Assembly: GCA_021234155.1 (NCBI GenBank)
Contig: JAJEKV010000500.1
Coordinates: 104,179 to 168,178 of the forward strand
Direction of reading: 5' to 3'
DNA: 64,000 nucleotides
Origin: Isoetes taiwanensis
Taxonomy: Eukaryota; Streptophyta; Lycopodiopsida; Isoetales; Isoetaceae
How positions within the stretch are numbered: position 1 is the first letter of the stretch; each line of letters starts with the position of its first letter. Made by a program: the position numbers and the translations under genes. Of this stretch, positions 20,135 through 31,129 are shown piece after piece. The notes beneath the pieces are model-generated. The model saw only the letters and a list, made by a program, of their open reading frames with translations, ran no database searches and was not told the DNA's origin.

Positions 20135-20482
20135 GGGCGGGGTCACATGAGGATGTTGACGTGATCTCGTTCATGTCGACTTGAACGTTTAGAAAAGGCT
20201 GGGGTCACATGTTCATCTCAAGAAAAAATTGCCACGTCAAAACGTCATTTAACGGTTCAAAAAAACTTCTAAAAATTGGACGGGTGAATCTCTTCAAGAT
20301 TTGCAACGTGTCAAGATTAAAAGGGTTCATGTCAACATGAACTCCTTCAGCCGAAGAGGGAGCCGGTTGAATGGATCGACGTTGACATCAAACCCTTCAT
20401 GTCAAAAAGCATCATGTGACCCGTAGTTTTTTATATTTTGACGTCTATCTCTTCATATTGACATCTACATGTGACCACACCC
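20135..20482. mobile_element. Tourist-like (PIF/Harbinger) MITE with TTA target duplication
   Basis: Ends GGGCGGGGTCACATG and, inverted, CATGTGACCACACCC, flanked on both sides by TTA (20132-20134 and 20483-20485). Length 348 bases. Internal GTTGACGT, GTCAACATGAAC and related words repeat in both orientations. Non-coding. TSD and TIR style fit PIF/Harbinger non-autonomous elements. Confidence 0.7.
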
Positions 20483-20485
20483 TTA

Positions 20486-23400
20486 GAAAACCACGTCCTT
20501 TCCAAGATTCTTGAAACCCCTACTCTAAAAAAACCATGCTATTAACCATGCTAAAAATCATTTACATGACCATGTCAATGGTGACATTGGCAATGCAGCT
20601 GTACTCATGGCAAAATTCATATTCATTGACAATATTAACTCCACTAAATGAGTGTGTTTGGATCTATACATAATGCATCTATAATTACAAATTCAATAAC
20701 ATTCTATACTCTCCTTAATCGAAACTACGCCAATTCTTGCCACTTGTATATTCATCACAATGTGCAAAGATGTCGATGCATCAAGGTCTTCCAACAAGCA
20801 ACCCATTGATGCGTTAGCATCTGTTTAACACCCATCATCAACCATACTAACCCCCAACAAAAAGTATCATAAAGCAACCGCGGCTTTCGACCACATACTC
20901 TTCTGGCCACCATCGAGACAAAGTTTTCACCATCTCAAGCAGATGAAGGGAGAAGCAGTCGATTAATGCAGGCGCATACAACTTAGAAGCTCCTCGAGCA
21001 TGCATAAGATAAGGCTTTAGTGCTTTCTTTGGAGGTAATCTCCATAAGCTTTCTTGGCACATCAGTCTCGATCAGGCCCTGCCAATATTGTTTTGATGCA
21101 ACTGCTAAATGAAGTCAGGTTTGGCTCAAAGGAGTGTTTCTATTGGAAAAGTATGATGCTTTGTCTATCAATAGATAGCAAGTCTTGGTTTTGAAATGCT
21201 TGGTGTATCTTCCGATCTTAGCAATTTCAATTCTTGCTTTAAAGGAGGCCAGTATTTATTTTAGAAATATCAGTAGATAGCGATTTCTTTGTTTTGAAAT
21301 GCTTGGTGGATCTTCAGGTCTTAGCAATTTCAATTCTTGATTTTAAAGGAGGCCAGTATTTATTTTAGAAATGTGGTAGAGCTGCTTGAGCATCTTTTGG
21401 AGCAAAGAACGCTATCCCCCGAAGAATTTTTTGTTGTATGTTCTCCTTCGAAAGCATGCCCCAATGCTTTTATATTTTGGGTTCTTAATTTTTAATGCAA
21501 CAGATCTAATTCTTTGTGGTGTAGATCCAGGACCAAGCACATGTACTCCAAGGTCTGTGGCTATGATATTCTATGTTCAGGCCAATTCCCATAAAGTCAT
21601 GGTATCAAGTATTCTATTGTCTAGAAGTAGCAATTTGAATTGATTCTCAAAACATGGCTTTGAACTATGATTTAAGCCATTTCACCCTCCGGCCATAGAG
21701 GGCAACCCTCCGTGCGCAGCACCTTGTTTTACCTTATCCATACGTACAACCTCGCAAATCTATTTTTTGATTATTTTAAAACAATAATGAAATGTTATAA
21801 CATCGCATTGAAATGTTGTACTAACATCGCATTGAATTGTTGTACTTAGGCAAACGAGAGGTTGTGTAATTTAAGATTACTAATGATTCAGTGGAAAACT
21901 GGATGTAAAGCGGGATGGAAATAGACTGTTGTAATATTTCTTGCAAAACATTATACAATTCCTATATTTGCATGTGATTTCATGTATTGGGAAGATCAAT
22001 TGATTTGGTTTATTTTGATACCTTAATGTTTCCTCCAAGGGTAGAAGAACAAAAATATAGGTTCATGTCCTAGCTAGAGTTTATTCCATTGACATAGATC
22101 CTTTGGCACATTAATCATATAAACCAACCATGGGAACTGGAGACCAGGGGATTATGTAGTATAAGTGCGCGTTCAGCGAGGGGCTCTAGGTGAGAGCAAC
22201 TCTAGTTTTAGAAAGGCTGAAATAGTTACTCTATAAGGCAAACATGAATATCCTGGAAAAGTATGCTGAGACTAGCAATGCTGAGAGCATCAATTTTGTT
22301 AAAGCAAGACCAAGTTGCATGGTTAACACCTCTGCAACCTGATGAGAAAAAATTTCTGTCATTCTTGCCTATATTGTATCTGCTACATGGCTGAGAGGTT
22401 GCAATGCAATCTCTGCATTTCTCACCTCTGCAATCTCTGCATTTTGCAATGCAATCTCTGGAATTCTGCTCCTGCATTGTAAATATGTGCAAGCTTGTCT
22501 TAAAGTAAAATCCTACAAGGCATCTAGGTACGCTCAACTCTTTGCACATGGATGTGGTAATAACACATCTCATGTAATGGAGGAACAAAATATGGTGTTC
22601 TGTAATTACTTCAGATTATCATGCATATGAAAGTTAGATTATGAAACATCAATTTGGCATTTCTGATCATACTATAATGCTGCAGGTACATAATTTTTGA
22701 ACCATGAAAGATAGATTTTGCATTTCTGATCATATTGCAATGGTGCAGGCACCATTCAATGACTAGTAAGATAAGATTTAAAAAGAGATGATACAAAGTG
22801 CATGGCAAAACAACTAAAACATCAATAACATCATGTAGAAAATCAAGTAGAATTACCAGCACATCTGCAAAAAAATAAGGATGGGTGCACAGAGATATAG
22901 CGCCAGCTGAACAAAAGTGTGAAAGATACCATCTGACTGTAAAGAGCTTAAATCGAAACCATGATCAACGTTCAACCTCCACAATGAATATGAAATAAGA
23001 GAATCTGGATTATTTATAAGTATGGACTGGAATAAAAATAAGCAAAAAGAACCTGCACTAAACAGCATGATAAGTGTCAATACTCTTGGTTTTTGTGGTT
23101 TACAGGCAAAAGTTTAAGATGAGGCTACTTGGAAACATTAGCCATCTTTCTGTTGCAACAGAGATCGTTGAAGTTGCATCATCTTTCTATATTTTGGAGT
23201 GCTGAAAGGCACGAAAAAGACATGCTCCCGTCTCATGCATGTTGGTTGCTACGGCTCGTACGTACTCCGTCGGCTTGCTTCTTATCCTTCTTCTTCCTCT
23301 CATTAATGTTAATGAAATGACTAGATGTGTGTGTTAACCTTCAGGCCTGCTCTGGAATTAAGAAGCTAGCATGTAGCTTGCATTTTAGTCTTCACAATTT

Positions 23401-23574
23401 CGGGTATTATACTACAGTGCAATTTGAGAATCTAAAAAGTTCATTATTGAGAGAAGTGTGATACAAAATGCTAGAAAGGAAACATAAGAGTATCATACCA
23501 AAAACACTTGTAACTTGCATGCAGATTTGGGAAACCTGAGGCAACGCAATAATTTGCCAGAAACAGAATATGAA
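20486..23574. other. Gene-free stretch with local tandem repeats
   Basis: A 103-bp tandem duplication spans about 21168-21373 (GTTTTGAAATGCTTGGTG at 21188 and 21291). Short tandems occur at 21790-21845 (ACATCGCATTGAA) and 22385-22460 (GCAATCTCTGCATTT). A diverged 80-bp duplication lies at 22623-22750 (GCATTTCTGATCATA). No coding region supported. Confidence 0.45.
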
Positions 23575-23624
23575 TCAGTCACATGATCTTTGTAATGATA
23601 AGTATCCACAGCGAGGTTCTAGCA

Positions 23625-23760
23625 GTTGACCCACGAATAAATAACCATCTTTTTCCACATAAGCAAGGTCCCCAGTGTGCAGCCAACCATCTTTATCCAC
23701 AGTTTTCTTTTTCAACTCCACTGGATCACAAATAGGGCCTAAAAACCACTGCATCAAGCG
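23625..23760 (-). pseudogene. 4-coumarate-CoA-ligase-like (acyl-activating enzyme) exon fragment
   Basis: Reads CDPVELKKKTVDKDGWLHTG and then DLAYVEKDGYLFVGQLL, matching the conserved GWLHTGDxxYxDxDGYLFxxxRxKE region of adenylate-forming enzymes (4CL and relatives, phenylpropanoid or fatty-acid CoA ligation). Only about 40 residues remain, and the RLKELIK motif is lost. Part of the same exon reappears in altered order at 23968-24029 and 25138-25198. Confidence 0.65.
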
Positions 23761-24022
23761 GGTACAGACTTATCTACAGAGAACGGCATTGCCCACCAGA
23801 AAATGAAGAACTTCATTGTTGCACTTGATATGTTCAGTAGCTAGATAGGAGAATCTGAAGTCATCATGCCCTGTTCATGGTTTCTAGTTCATGGTTTCTA
23901 GTTCCAGCCTTTTACTTTATGCCTCAACACCATACAGTTTGTTGCATATTATTTCGCAATATAAGTGATCCAGTGGAGTTGAAAAAAGAAAACGAATAGG
24001 GCCTAAAGTCCACTGCATCAAG

Positions 24023-24277
24023 GGTAACGTTTTTATTGACCTACCCAGTTTTTTGACCATCACAGCACATATAAGCACCTTCACCAAATAATTTATGTCA
24101 TCATCATTTGCATCACTAATATGCTCATTATATCCTTTATATAATAGAAAACACTCATGATTTTTTGAAGGGCAATGAAGGGCTATAGAAGGGCAATGAA
24201 GGGCAGTCAGCACCTGTGCAGCACATGTGTCGCCCACATGCTTTTTTGAGTATGTGAATTAAAAAACCACCCTCAAG
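24023..24277. mobile_element. 255-bp insertion in copy A with 5-bp TCAAG duplication
   Basis: Copy B reads straight through TCAAG into CGAGCAG, while copy A has TCAAG, 250 extra bases, TCAAG and then CGGGCAG. So a small element or filler inserted after the duplication. Its ends (GGTAACG... and ...CCACCC) show only weak inverted similarity. It contains tandem GGGCAATGAA words. Confidence 0.55.
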
Positions 24278-24284
24278 CGGGCAG

Positions 24285-24573
24285 AAAAGGAAGAACTTCA
24301 TTGTTGATCATCCCCGCTCCACCTGGGTACAAGAATCCATTTTCGTGGCCTAAGAGCAGGGATGTTGCTTGGTTTGCAAATGTGCCTCATAAAGAGCTTA
24401 CTGTAGAAAAAGCTATTCAGAACTGGATACAATATGAGGGGGACAAATTCATTTTCCCAGGGGGAGGTACTATGTTTCCTCGTGGTACTGATGCTATGGA
24501 ATGTCTCAAACTGTCTCGCAAGAGAAATCCGATAGCAAAACTTCTCAGATCATCAGTTCCACATTGCACATAA
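24285..24573 (+). pseudogene. Pectin-type putative methyltransferase (PMT, DUF248) fragment, copy A
   Basis: Reads [20 protein letters not shown], then [21 protein letters not shown] and [19 protein letters not shown], close to the conserved IPxPxGYKxPxxWPxSRD and FPGGGTxFPxGADxY segments of plant Golgi methyltransferases of the QUA2/TSD2 type. An upstream exon end, RERHCPPE, lies at 23776-23800. The SAM-binding motif that should follow is absent; the sequence turns into unrelated DNA. Confidence 0.75.
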
Positions 24574-24960
24574 AAATTGCACTTCAAAATGTCTTTGGAA
24601 TAGTAATTTGTCACGGGAATCCTGGTTTTCAGCAATATTCATCCTCTTTCTAATGCATTGCTTGTTGCCCCAGGTGTAAAACACCATATTGGTAAAAATC
24701 AGAACGTATGTAAGCGTACCTTCACAAACTAATACTTCATCCAAAATACTTTTATGAGAATGTGAAACTGGAAAACCTGGTTCTACGAAAAGTTCAAGGT
24801 CAAACAAGGTAGGTACTATTTGCACATGCTTTTCCCATCAAGCCATCATTTGCATGACAGTTTTCATTGGCGTGATCAAATCAACCATTTCTAAGTCCCA
24901 AAGGACTTTAACCAGTACCTGAAAAATGTTGAATCTTCTTCTGTGGCCACTGCTTTTGCC

Positions 24961-25826
24961 TACAGAGAACGGCATTGCCCACCAGAAAAGGAAGAACTTC
25001 ATTGTCTCACTTGATATGTTCAGTAGCTAGATAGGAGAATCTGAAGTCATCATGCCCTGTTCATGGTTTCTAGTTCCAGCCTTTTACTTTATGCCTCAAT
25101 ACCATACAGTTTGTTGCATATTATTTCGCAATATAAGTGATCCAGTGGAGTTGAAAAAAGAAAACGAATAGGGCCTAAAGTCCACTGCATCAAGCGAGCA
25201 GAAAAGGAAGAACTTCATTGTCTCGTCCCCGCTCCACCTGGGTACAAGAATCCATTTTCATGGCCTGAGCAGGGATGTTGCTTGGTTTGCAAATGTGCCT
25301 CATAAAGAGCTTATCAGAAAAAGCTTATTTGAGCTGGATACAATATGGGGGGACAAATTCATTTTCGGGGGGAGGTACTATGTTTCCTCGTGGTACTGAT
25401 GCTATGGAATGTCTCAAACTGTCTCGCAAGAGAAATCCGATAGCAAAACTTCTCAGATCATCAGTTCCATAAAAATTGCACTTCAAAATGTCTTTGGAAT
25501 AGTAATTTGTCACGGGGATACTGGTTTTCAGCAATATTATTGTTGCCCCAGGTGTAAAACACCATATTGGTAAAAATCAGAACGTATGTAAGCGTACCTT
25601 CACAAACTAATACTTCATCCAAAATACTTTTATGAGAATGTGAAACTGGAAAACCTGGTTCTACGAAAAGTTCAAGGTCAAACAAGGTAGGTACTATTTG
25701 CACATGCTTTTCCCATCAAGCCATCATTTGCATGACAGTTTTCATTGGCGTGATCAAATCAACCATTTCTAAGTCCCAAAGGACTTTAACCAGTACCTGA
25801 AAAATGTTGAATCTTCTTCCGCGGGC
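24961..25826 (+). repeat. Tandem duplication, copy B
   Basis: Second copy of 23775-24960, shorter because it lacks the TCAAG-flanked insert and has small deletions (for example in the PMT-like part, where KSRD and TVEK are damaged). It runs into the VPS4 pseudogene on its right. Confidence 0.8.
25198..25420 (+). pseudogene. PMT-like methyltransferase fragment, copy B
   Basis: Same protein segment as copy A. Here the exon head EKEELHCL is joined directly to [11 protein letters not shown], but two small deletions break the frame before [20 protein letters not shown]. Non-functional. Confidence 0.65.
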
Positions 25827-26517
25827 CTTTGCTTTTTTTGCAAGGTAGGATTTCCCCGCCCCAAGTGGTCCATACAACAAAAGGCCCTCCAAGGTTTGCT
25901 TTTCCCCACGCATCAAATATAATGCCGGGTAAGTTGGAAACACCATCAGCCAGAACCATTTGTCTTTTATGAGAGGACCCGTGGATCCCAATTGTAATTA
26001 ATATACATCAAGACTCACCGTGAAAAAACGGGGAATTTCTTGGTGGGTGGTATGACTGCCTCTTGTAAAACTTCCTTTGCATTCTCCAGTCCAACAAGCT
26101 GGCGACCACCTAACGTTAGACTTCTCTCCAGTTATAGTTGCACCGAGGCCCGGACACGAGTTTAGCACGCTCGGGTTTTTCCATCGCCCTCACCATCTTT
26201 GTTTGACTTCGACTTTGGCTTAGTTGCTAGGTGCGCATCACCATTAGAAGTAGGTTCTGCAGTTCCCCCTTCCTCTAACTTTGCCACTCGATCTCCTCTC
26301 CAAGCGCGGAGATACCGGTGAATTTCGTGGTGATAGCGTCTTTAATCTTGAGATTCTTTTCATATTTGAGGTGGGTTCGAAAATACACCAAGGCATTCAT
26401 ATACAGAGGGAAGGCTTTTGCATAATTTCCAGCATTGTCTTCTTGCACATGCGATGCCATGGAACTAGAATCCCTCCAAAGGTTAGGAATTGGTCTGCAC
26501 AACGATTCGTAAAGCAA
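25805..26517 (-). pseudogene. VPS4/SKD1 AAA-ATPase pseudogene fragment
   Basis: On the minus strand an MIT domain reads VQEDNAGNYAKAFPLYMNAL, VYFRTHLKYEKNLKIKDAI (26450-26310). A frameshifted linker (KSKSNKDGEGDGK-like) follows, then a segment corresponding to the family's region before the Walker A, a probable GTGAGT intron donor at about 26020, and LEGLLLYGPLGAGKSYLAKK, where the Walker A GPPGTGKS has become GPLGAGKS. VPS4 disassembles ESCRT-III on endosomes. Frameshifts and the missing Walker B and arginine-finger regions make this a remnant. It is a genomic, intron-containing copy. The downstream end of its AAA exon is duplicated in copy A. Confidence 0.8.
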
Positions 26518-26913
26518 GCAAAGGAATGTGTAGCTTCTGAAATAATAGCAATAAGCAATGCTAAGCTTTCAAACCTACTTTATCCCGTAACGTGAATTAG
26601 ATTTCCAGAATGCCGTAATGCAATTCCAATTCTCTACCCCGGGGATAACTTCCAACGCTACCCTGCCATCTTAGGAATTTCCATGATTTTCTTCCACCGT
26701 AGATTAAATCTAACGACTATGAGGCTCTCAAGTGGACAAAATTCCTAGTTGGCGGCAATGTGGACAGCTTCAAATTGCTTCAAAGTGTCAACTTGTGTTT
26801 GTGCAAACGTGCGAAAAAAAAAAAAAATGCAAAATTAATTTTAAATGACCCTACTTCCCATAAAAAGATCTTTTGCAATCTTTTGCAAACCTTACATGCA
26901 TGAAAGTTCAGCA

Positions 26914-28179
26914 TTATATTTTTTTGAGGGGTTTGCAAATAACAGGTTCCCGGGGGCGGGAAATGATACGGGCAAGCCAAGGGTTGATGTCCAGATGGCG
27001 GTCACTGATATTGCTGCTACCGGCAGAGCTAACCGTGGTAGCGGTATTAACAGTGGTAGAGCTAACCGTGGTTACATCCGTGGTTTCGCCATCGCTACGA
27101 ACCATGAAGCTCTGTCTAGGTTTGCTCGCTCCAACATAGGGTATCGGAATTAAGCCGTCCAGCATCTGCAGCACTTCTGCCATCGATGGCCGCTTCGCCG
27201 GATCGTGCTCCACACAAATAAGCGCAATCCTTACGACCCTTTTCGCCTGCCTCCGGTCTATCGTTTCTTGAATGGTATCATCTATCATTTCTTTGAAGTA
27301 CTCTTCATCTTCTTCTCCGGCGTTGCTTAATTCTCTCCATTTTGATAAATCGCTCGTTCTTTTTCCTCCCAGGATCTCCAATAATACTATTCCATAACTG
27401 TATATGTCGGTTTTCTCACTTACTCTTCCTTCCATCCAATCCGGCGCTATATAACCAGGTGTGCCTTTTATGTTGTTCGTCATTGCCATGCTCTTCTCTC
27501 TGTCCATCAGCTTTGAAAGCCCAAAATCTGCTACTCTGGGACGAAATTTTGCATCTAGAAGGATGTTTTGGGGCTTTAGGTCTAAATGTAATATTTTATC
27601 CTTGCATCCTGAATGCAAATATGCCATACCTTGTGTCATTCCAACGATGATCTCAAACCTAATTTTCCAGTTTAATCTCGATGAAGGATCGCAAAAAATC
27701 CAATCAGCCAGTGTTCCATTCACCATGTACTCATAGACTAGAATCCGGTGAGATCTTTCAGTGGAATAACCTCGAAGATCAATCAGATTTTTGTGATGAA
27801 TTCTTGCCAATATAGTGATCTCAGAAAGAAATTCCTTTTTCTTATAAGTTGATGCTTTCAACAGCTTCACAGCAACCTCTGACCCATCAGGAAGGACTCC
27901 TTTATACACAGTAGCAAATCCGCCTACTCCAATTACTTCGCTAAAACCTTTTGTAATTTCCTCAATCTCTGCAAAAGAATACCGCCTTAACCCTATTCGT
28001 AGGATGTCAGAATCTAGAGCTTCATCCTCATCTTCTTCTTTCTTTTCAACCTTCTGTGACTTGATATTCTCTGACTTTATCTCTGGCTTGTTATGACGTT
28101 CTAAAAACCTGGGTTTGAAACATCCAAAACAACCCCTAGGTTCCATGATCATCTTGGAGATTGAGAAGACACAGACCAT
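26914..28179 (-). CDS. Receptor-like cytoplasmic protein kinase (LRK10L/SD-type), non-RD
   Basis: An intact single-exon frame of 421 codons. Kinase domain about residues 78-345: glycine loop GVGGFATV at 84-91, VAIK-type Lys105, helix-C Glu near 120, catalytic loop HLDLKPQN at 198-205, DFG at 218-220, APD in place of APE at 245-247. The usual HRD arginine is Leu, so it is a non-RD kinase. HLDxKPxNILLD with IAPDW resembles kinase domains of LRK10-like and SD-2 lectin receptor kinases. The N-terminus has a Cys-containing MEPRGCFGC (possible acylation) and an E/D/K-rich linker, no signal peptide and no transmembrane helix; the C-terminal tail is Ser/Thr-rich. Translation could also start at Met10 or Met12. 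An upstream ectodomain exon may have been lost, or it is a true RLCK. Ser/Thr kinase in cell-surface signalling, by family. Confidence 0.85.
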   Translation of the reverse strand: MVCVFSISKMIMEPRGCFGCFKPRFLERHNKPEIKSENIKSQKVEKKEEDEDEALDSDILRIGLRRYSFAEIEEITKGFSEVIGVGGFATVYKGVLPDGSEVAVKLLKASTYKKKEFLSEITILARIHHKNLIDLRGYSTERSHRILVYEYMVNGTLADWIFCDPSSRLNWKIRFEIIVGMTQGMAYLHSGCKDKILHLDLKPQNILLDAKFRPRVADFGLSKLMDREKSMAMTNNIKGTPGYIAPDWMEGRVSEKTDIYSYGIVLLEILGGKRTSDLSKWRELSNAGEEDEEYFKEMIDDTIQETIDRRQAKRVVRIALICVEHDPAKRPSMAEVLQMLDGLIPIPYVGASKPRQSFMVRSDGETTDVTTVSSTTVNTATTVSSAGSSNISDRHLDINPWLARIISRPREPVICKPLKKI

Positions 28180-29782
28180 ATGATAAATTCAATCCACTGT
28201 TTTTTCCACTGTTATTTTTGAGCAAATCACAAAAACTACCTGTAACTCCAATTCCCATATCTTATAGAGCACCCAGCTTTTACTTAAACCTCTCCTACAT
28301 TATAATAGAGTATGAATAACTGAACTGGATTCTAAGTTCCATACAATCCATGAACGTTGAGGCAATTCAAATAGAAGAGCAGAAATTTGAGTACCTTGGC
28401 ATTGCAGCGCCCATGAACAGAAATAATAAATAAACTGAACCTGATTTTAAGTTCCATAGCATCGATTTCAAGTAAACTGAACTTGATTCACCGCATCGAT
28501 TCTATGAATCTGCAGAAATTCAAATAGAATAGAGATTGGATGCCGTTGCAGTGCAATTGCTATTGCGGCCAATTCAATAGGCTAAACAAAAAACAGATGT
28601 GTTTCTATTTTAAGCATGCCCCTAACCGCCTCACGTATCTTATCCTTATAGTGACGGTATTTAAGCCAAGGCAACTTTGCCACGTGGTAAAAAAAGTCTT
28701 GATGCACAAGATATTGGCCCTTCACAAAAACAAAGGCGCAAGAAGATCCCCCAAGTACCATTAGACGATAACACGGCTGGAAAAGTGAACGTTGATAAAA
28801 GAACAGGTCCTTAAGCATCAAAGAGGATGAACATAGTATAGAAAATGGATTATGATGCTCCACAAAATATCAATTCGCGACATCAAAGCAAGCTTTCAAT
28901 CTCCAACTGAATTCTAATAAACATCAAAGACAAAATTTGAACTTCGAAGCCTCAAACTCGAATGAAGAAACACTCTTTTCAAGTCAGTGATGAAATTGAT
29001 CATAAGAAAGAATGTTAATCACTTGATGTTTTAACCCGTACTTGATTCATCTAGAGCATATGACCATCTATAGGAAGTGGATCATAAGAAATAATATTAA
29101 TTACTTGATGTTTTAACCCGTACTTGATTCACCTAGAGCATATTGACCATCTATATGAAGTGGATCTGACAAAGCGAGTTAAGATTGCAAAGGCAAGATT
29201 TTGGAACAAAAAATGTTTTAGGATTCCTCGGCTTAGGGTTCTGAAACAGAGAAGAGAATATAGTTTGGAAAGTATGGACATTAAACGAATGTAGAGATTG
29301 GAGAAATCAATCGTTATGTTAAAGAATAGTTTGTACTGTTCCTCCAACGTCGACTTGCCATTTCTTAATCTTGTTATTTCTCACAGCCAAAGTGCCCACC
29401 ACGAACCAGACCTAGAATTTAGATTTTGCTTAAATTGACAGAATGGCATGCCCTGGCACTAAATCATAGGCTTGAAAGTTAGCCTTAGCTCTCCCCTTGA
29501 TCAGAAACACTCGCATGTAACATTGGTAAGGAATAACCACAAATATCATAGAAATATAGAAACCATGTCTAGGGTTGCCGTTCTGGGCAACCCCAAAAAA
29601 GAGTATTTCATGTAAAGTATGAAAAAGATGTGAAAATATGCAAGACATCTAACATGGCGGCATGTTACGCATTGGGGATTAGTGTATTTGCATCGAGCAA
29701 ACAAGACACTGGCGTATTGGAGGGTTGCCCTGTATGTTTGAAAAAAACTTAGTGTTTGGAAGTTTCCCCTCCATCAACCTCT
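28180..29782. other. 5' flank of the kinase gene and tandem duplication
   Basis: No gene seen. A tandem duplication of 82 bp spans 28998-29162 (CTTGATGTTTTAACCCGTAC in both). Repeated AAACTGAACNTGATT words occur at 28320-28500. Confidence 0.45.
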
Positions 29783-31129
29783 AATGGAGTGGTTACGAGT
29801 ATCGATTGACTTCGGATGAAGCGGCAAAGCGGCAGCGGCTAGGTCGTTTGCGGGAGAGGCTACCGCCGCTTCTCCTTGCCTTCGGATCAGCAGCGAAGTA
29901 TGGAGAGGAGATTCTTGGGGATGGTGGCCAGGACAAGACATTCTTTTGCTTTGAGATTGGTCCTTCACAAGTTTGTTTCAGGTTTTCTTGAGATGTAACC
30001 TGTAGGCGATCTTCAATTTTGTTTCTTTTTGCCGTATTAGTTCATATCTTCCTTGCGGTGCTGATGGATCCAAAAAAAGATTTTTCTACCTACTGGTCTA
30101 ACCTAGGATTGATTGAAAAAATATAGGCGTAATTGATGCAAATTGAAGGTGTTAAGTTCTTGAGTTCTTTCTGGATAAGCTTATCTAAAGAAATACAATC
30201 TTGAAGTGATTTAGAATGTTCCGTTTATTCTTACCCTTTTCTCACGGGCGGAAAGACTAAATCTATGGTTCGAGAAAGATCAGTAACTTATGCGGTTTTG
30301 GTCTCTTTAGTATGTAATGCAAGTAGGTTGAATGGATTAGACTGGATGGGATTGCCGAGCTAGGGTTTTGCCGATATCTATACATCTTGCACCGGGGCTT
30401 TAAAGGAGGGAGTCAAGCGGGTCCGGCATATGCTTTGTCTTCCAGATTGAAAAACCTTAATTCGACAATGCAAAGATCTCGATCCAGCTTTTAATGGATA
30501 ATTTGCTTGTTTATGATGAGAAACTAGAATTCAAGAAGCGTTAAGCCTTCTATGAGCAGAGTGGTTCGCCTCTCCTAACACCGATCTATACTTTTTCTTT
30601 ATCATATTTTTAGTGTCATGGTAAGAGTAATGTAGCTTGTGATAGGGCTTGTCCACCTATCCCACTTCCAAAGTTATATCTGTGTAGAAGTGATGGTGGT
30701 CGTTTCATGTTGTCTTCTCGTGATATGGTCGGGGATGTATGGGCTCCTTGATCTATATACGCTTGAGGATGTATGGGCTCCTTGATGGATAACCAAAGTG
30801 GAAGACGCCCTCTGAGTGGTGACCCCTTTCGCCTTGATTCGAGAGGATACTTTTAAAAGGTTCGCGGACCTCTATCTGATATCTCTTTGGTTTTATTGCT
30901 GCTCAATTCAATAAGTTTCAGTTCATGGAGGATGAAGATGTTGAGGATTCTCTTGTAGTAGTCCTCTATGAAAGTTGAAACACTATATTTTGTACTTTTC
31001 ATATATGTGCAGAAATACTTTCTATAAGATCCATGTGGGATCGTTGATGTAATTCTTCCTATCATATGAATAAAAAAGCAGTTACGTTCCTTCAAAAAAA
31101 AATAAAAATAAAATGGAGCGGTTACAAGT
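29783..31129 (+). mobile_element. Retroposed insertion (LINE-type or retrocopy) with 18-bp target duplications
   Basis: Flanked by AATGGAGTGGTTACGAGT (29783-29800) and AATGGAGCGGTTACAAGT (31112-31129), 18 bases with two differences. The insert ends in an A-rich tail with AATAAAA words (31066-31113), the hallmark of target-primed reverse transcription. The 5' 200 bases are GC-richer. I find no reverse transcriptase and no long open frame, so it is a non-autonomous LINE derivative or a retrocopy of an unidentified transcript. A short tandem (GGATGTATGGGCTCCTTGAT twice) is at 30732-30790. Confidence 0.65.

Larger units (their letters stand above)
23775..24960 (+). repeat. Tandem duplication, copy A (carries PMT-like and VPS4 pieces)
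   Basis: Starts TACAGAGAACGGCATTGCCC and ends exactly where copy B starts with the same word (24961). Copies are nearly identical over most of their length, so the duplication is recent. Copy A carries an extra insert at 24023-24277 between two TCAAG words, absent from copy B, and a 17-base local duplication near 23880. A piece of the VPS4 exon (AVATEEDSTFF, minus strand) lies at 24921-24957. Confidence 0.8.
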
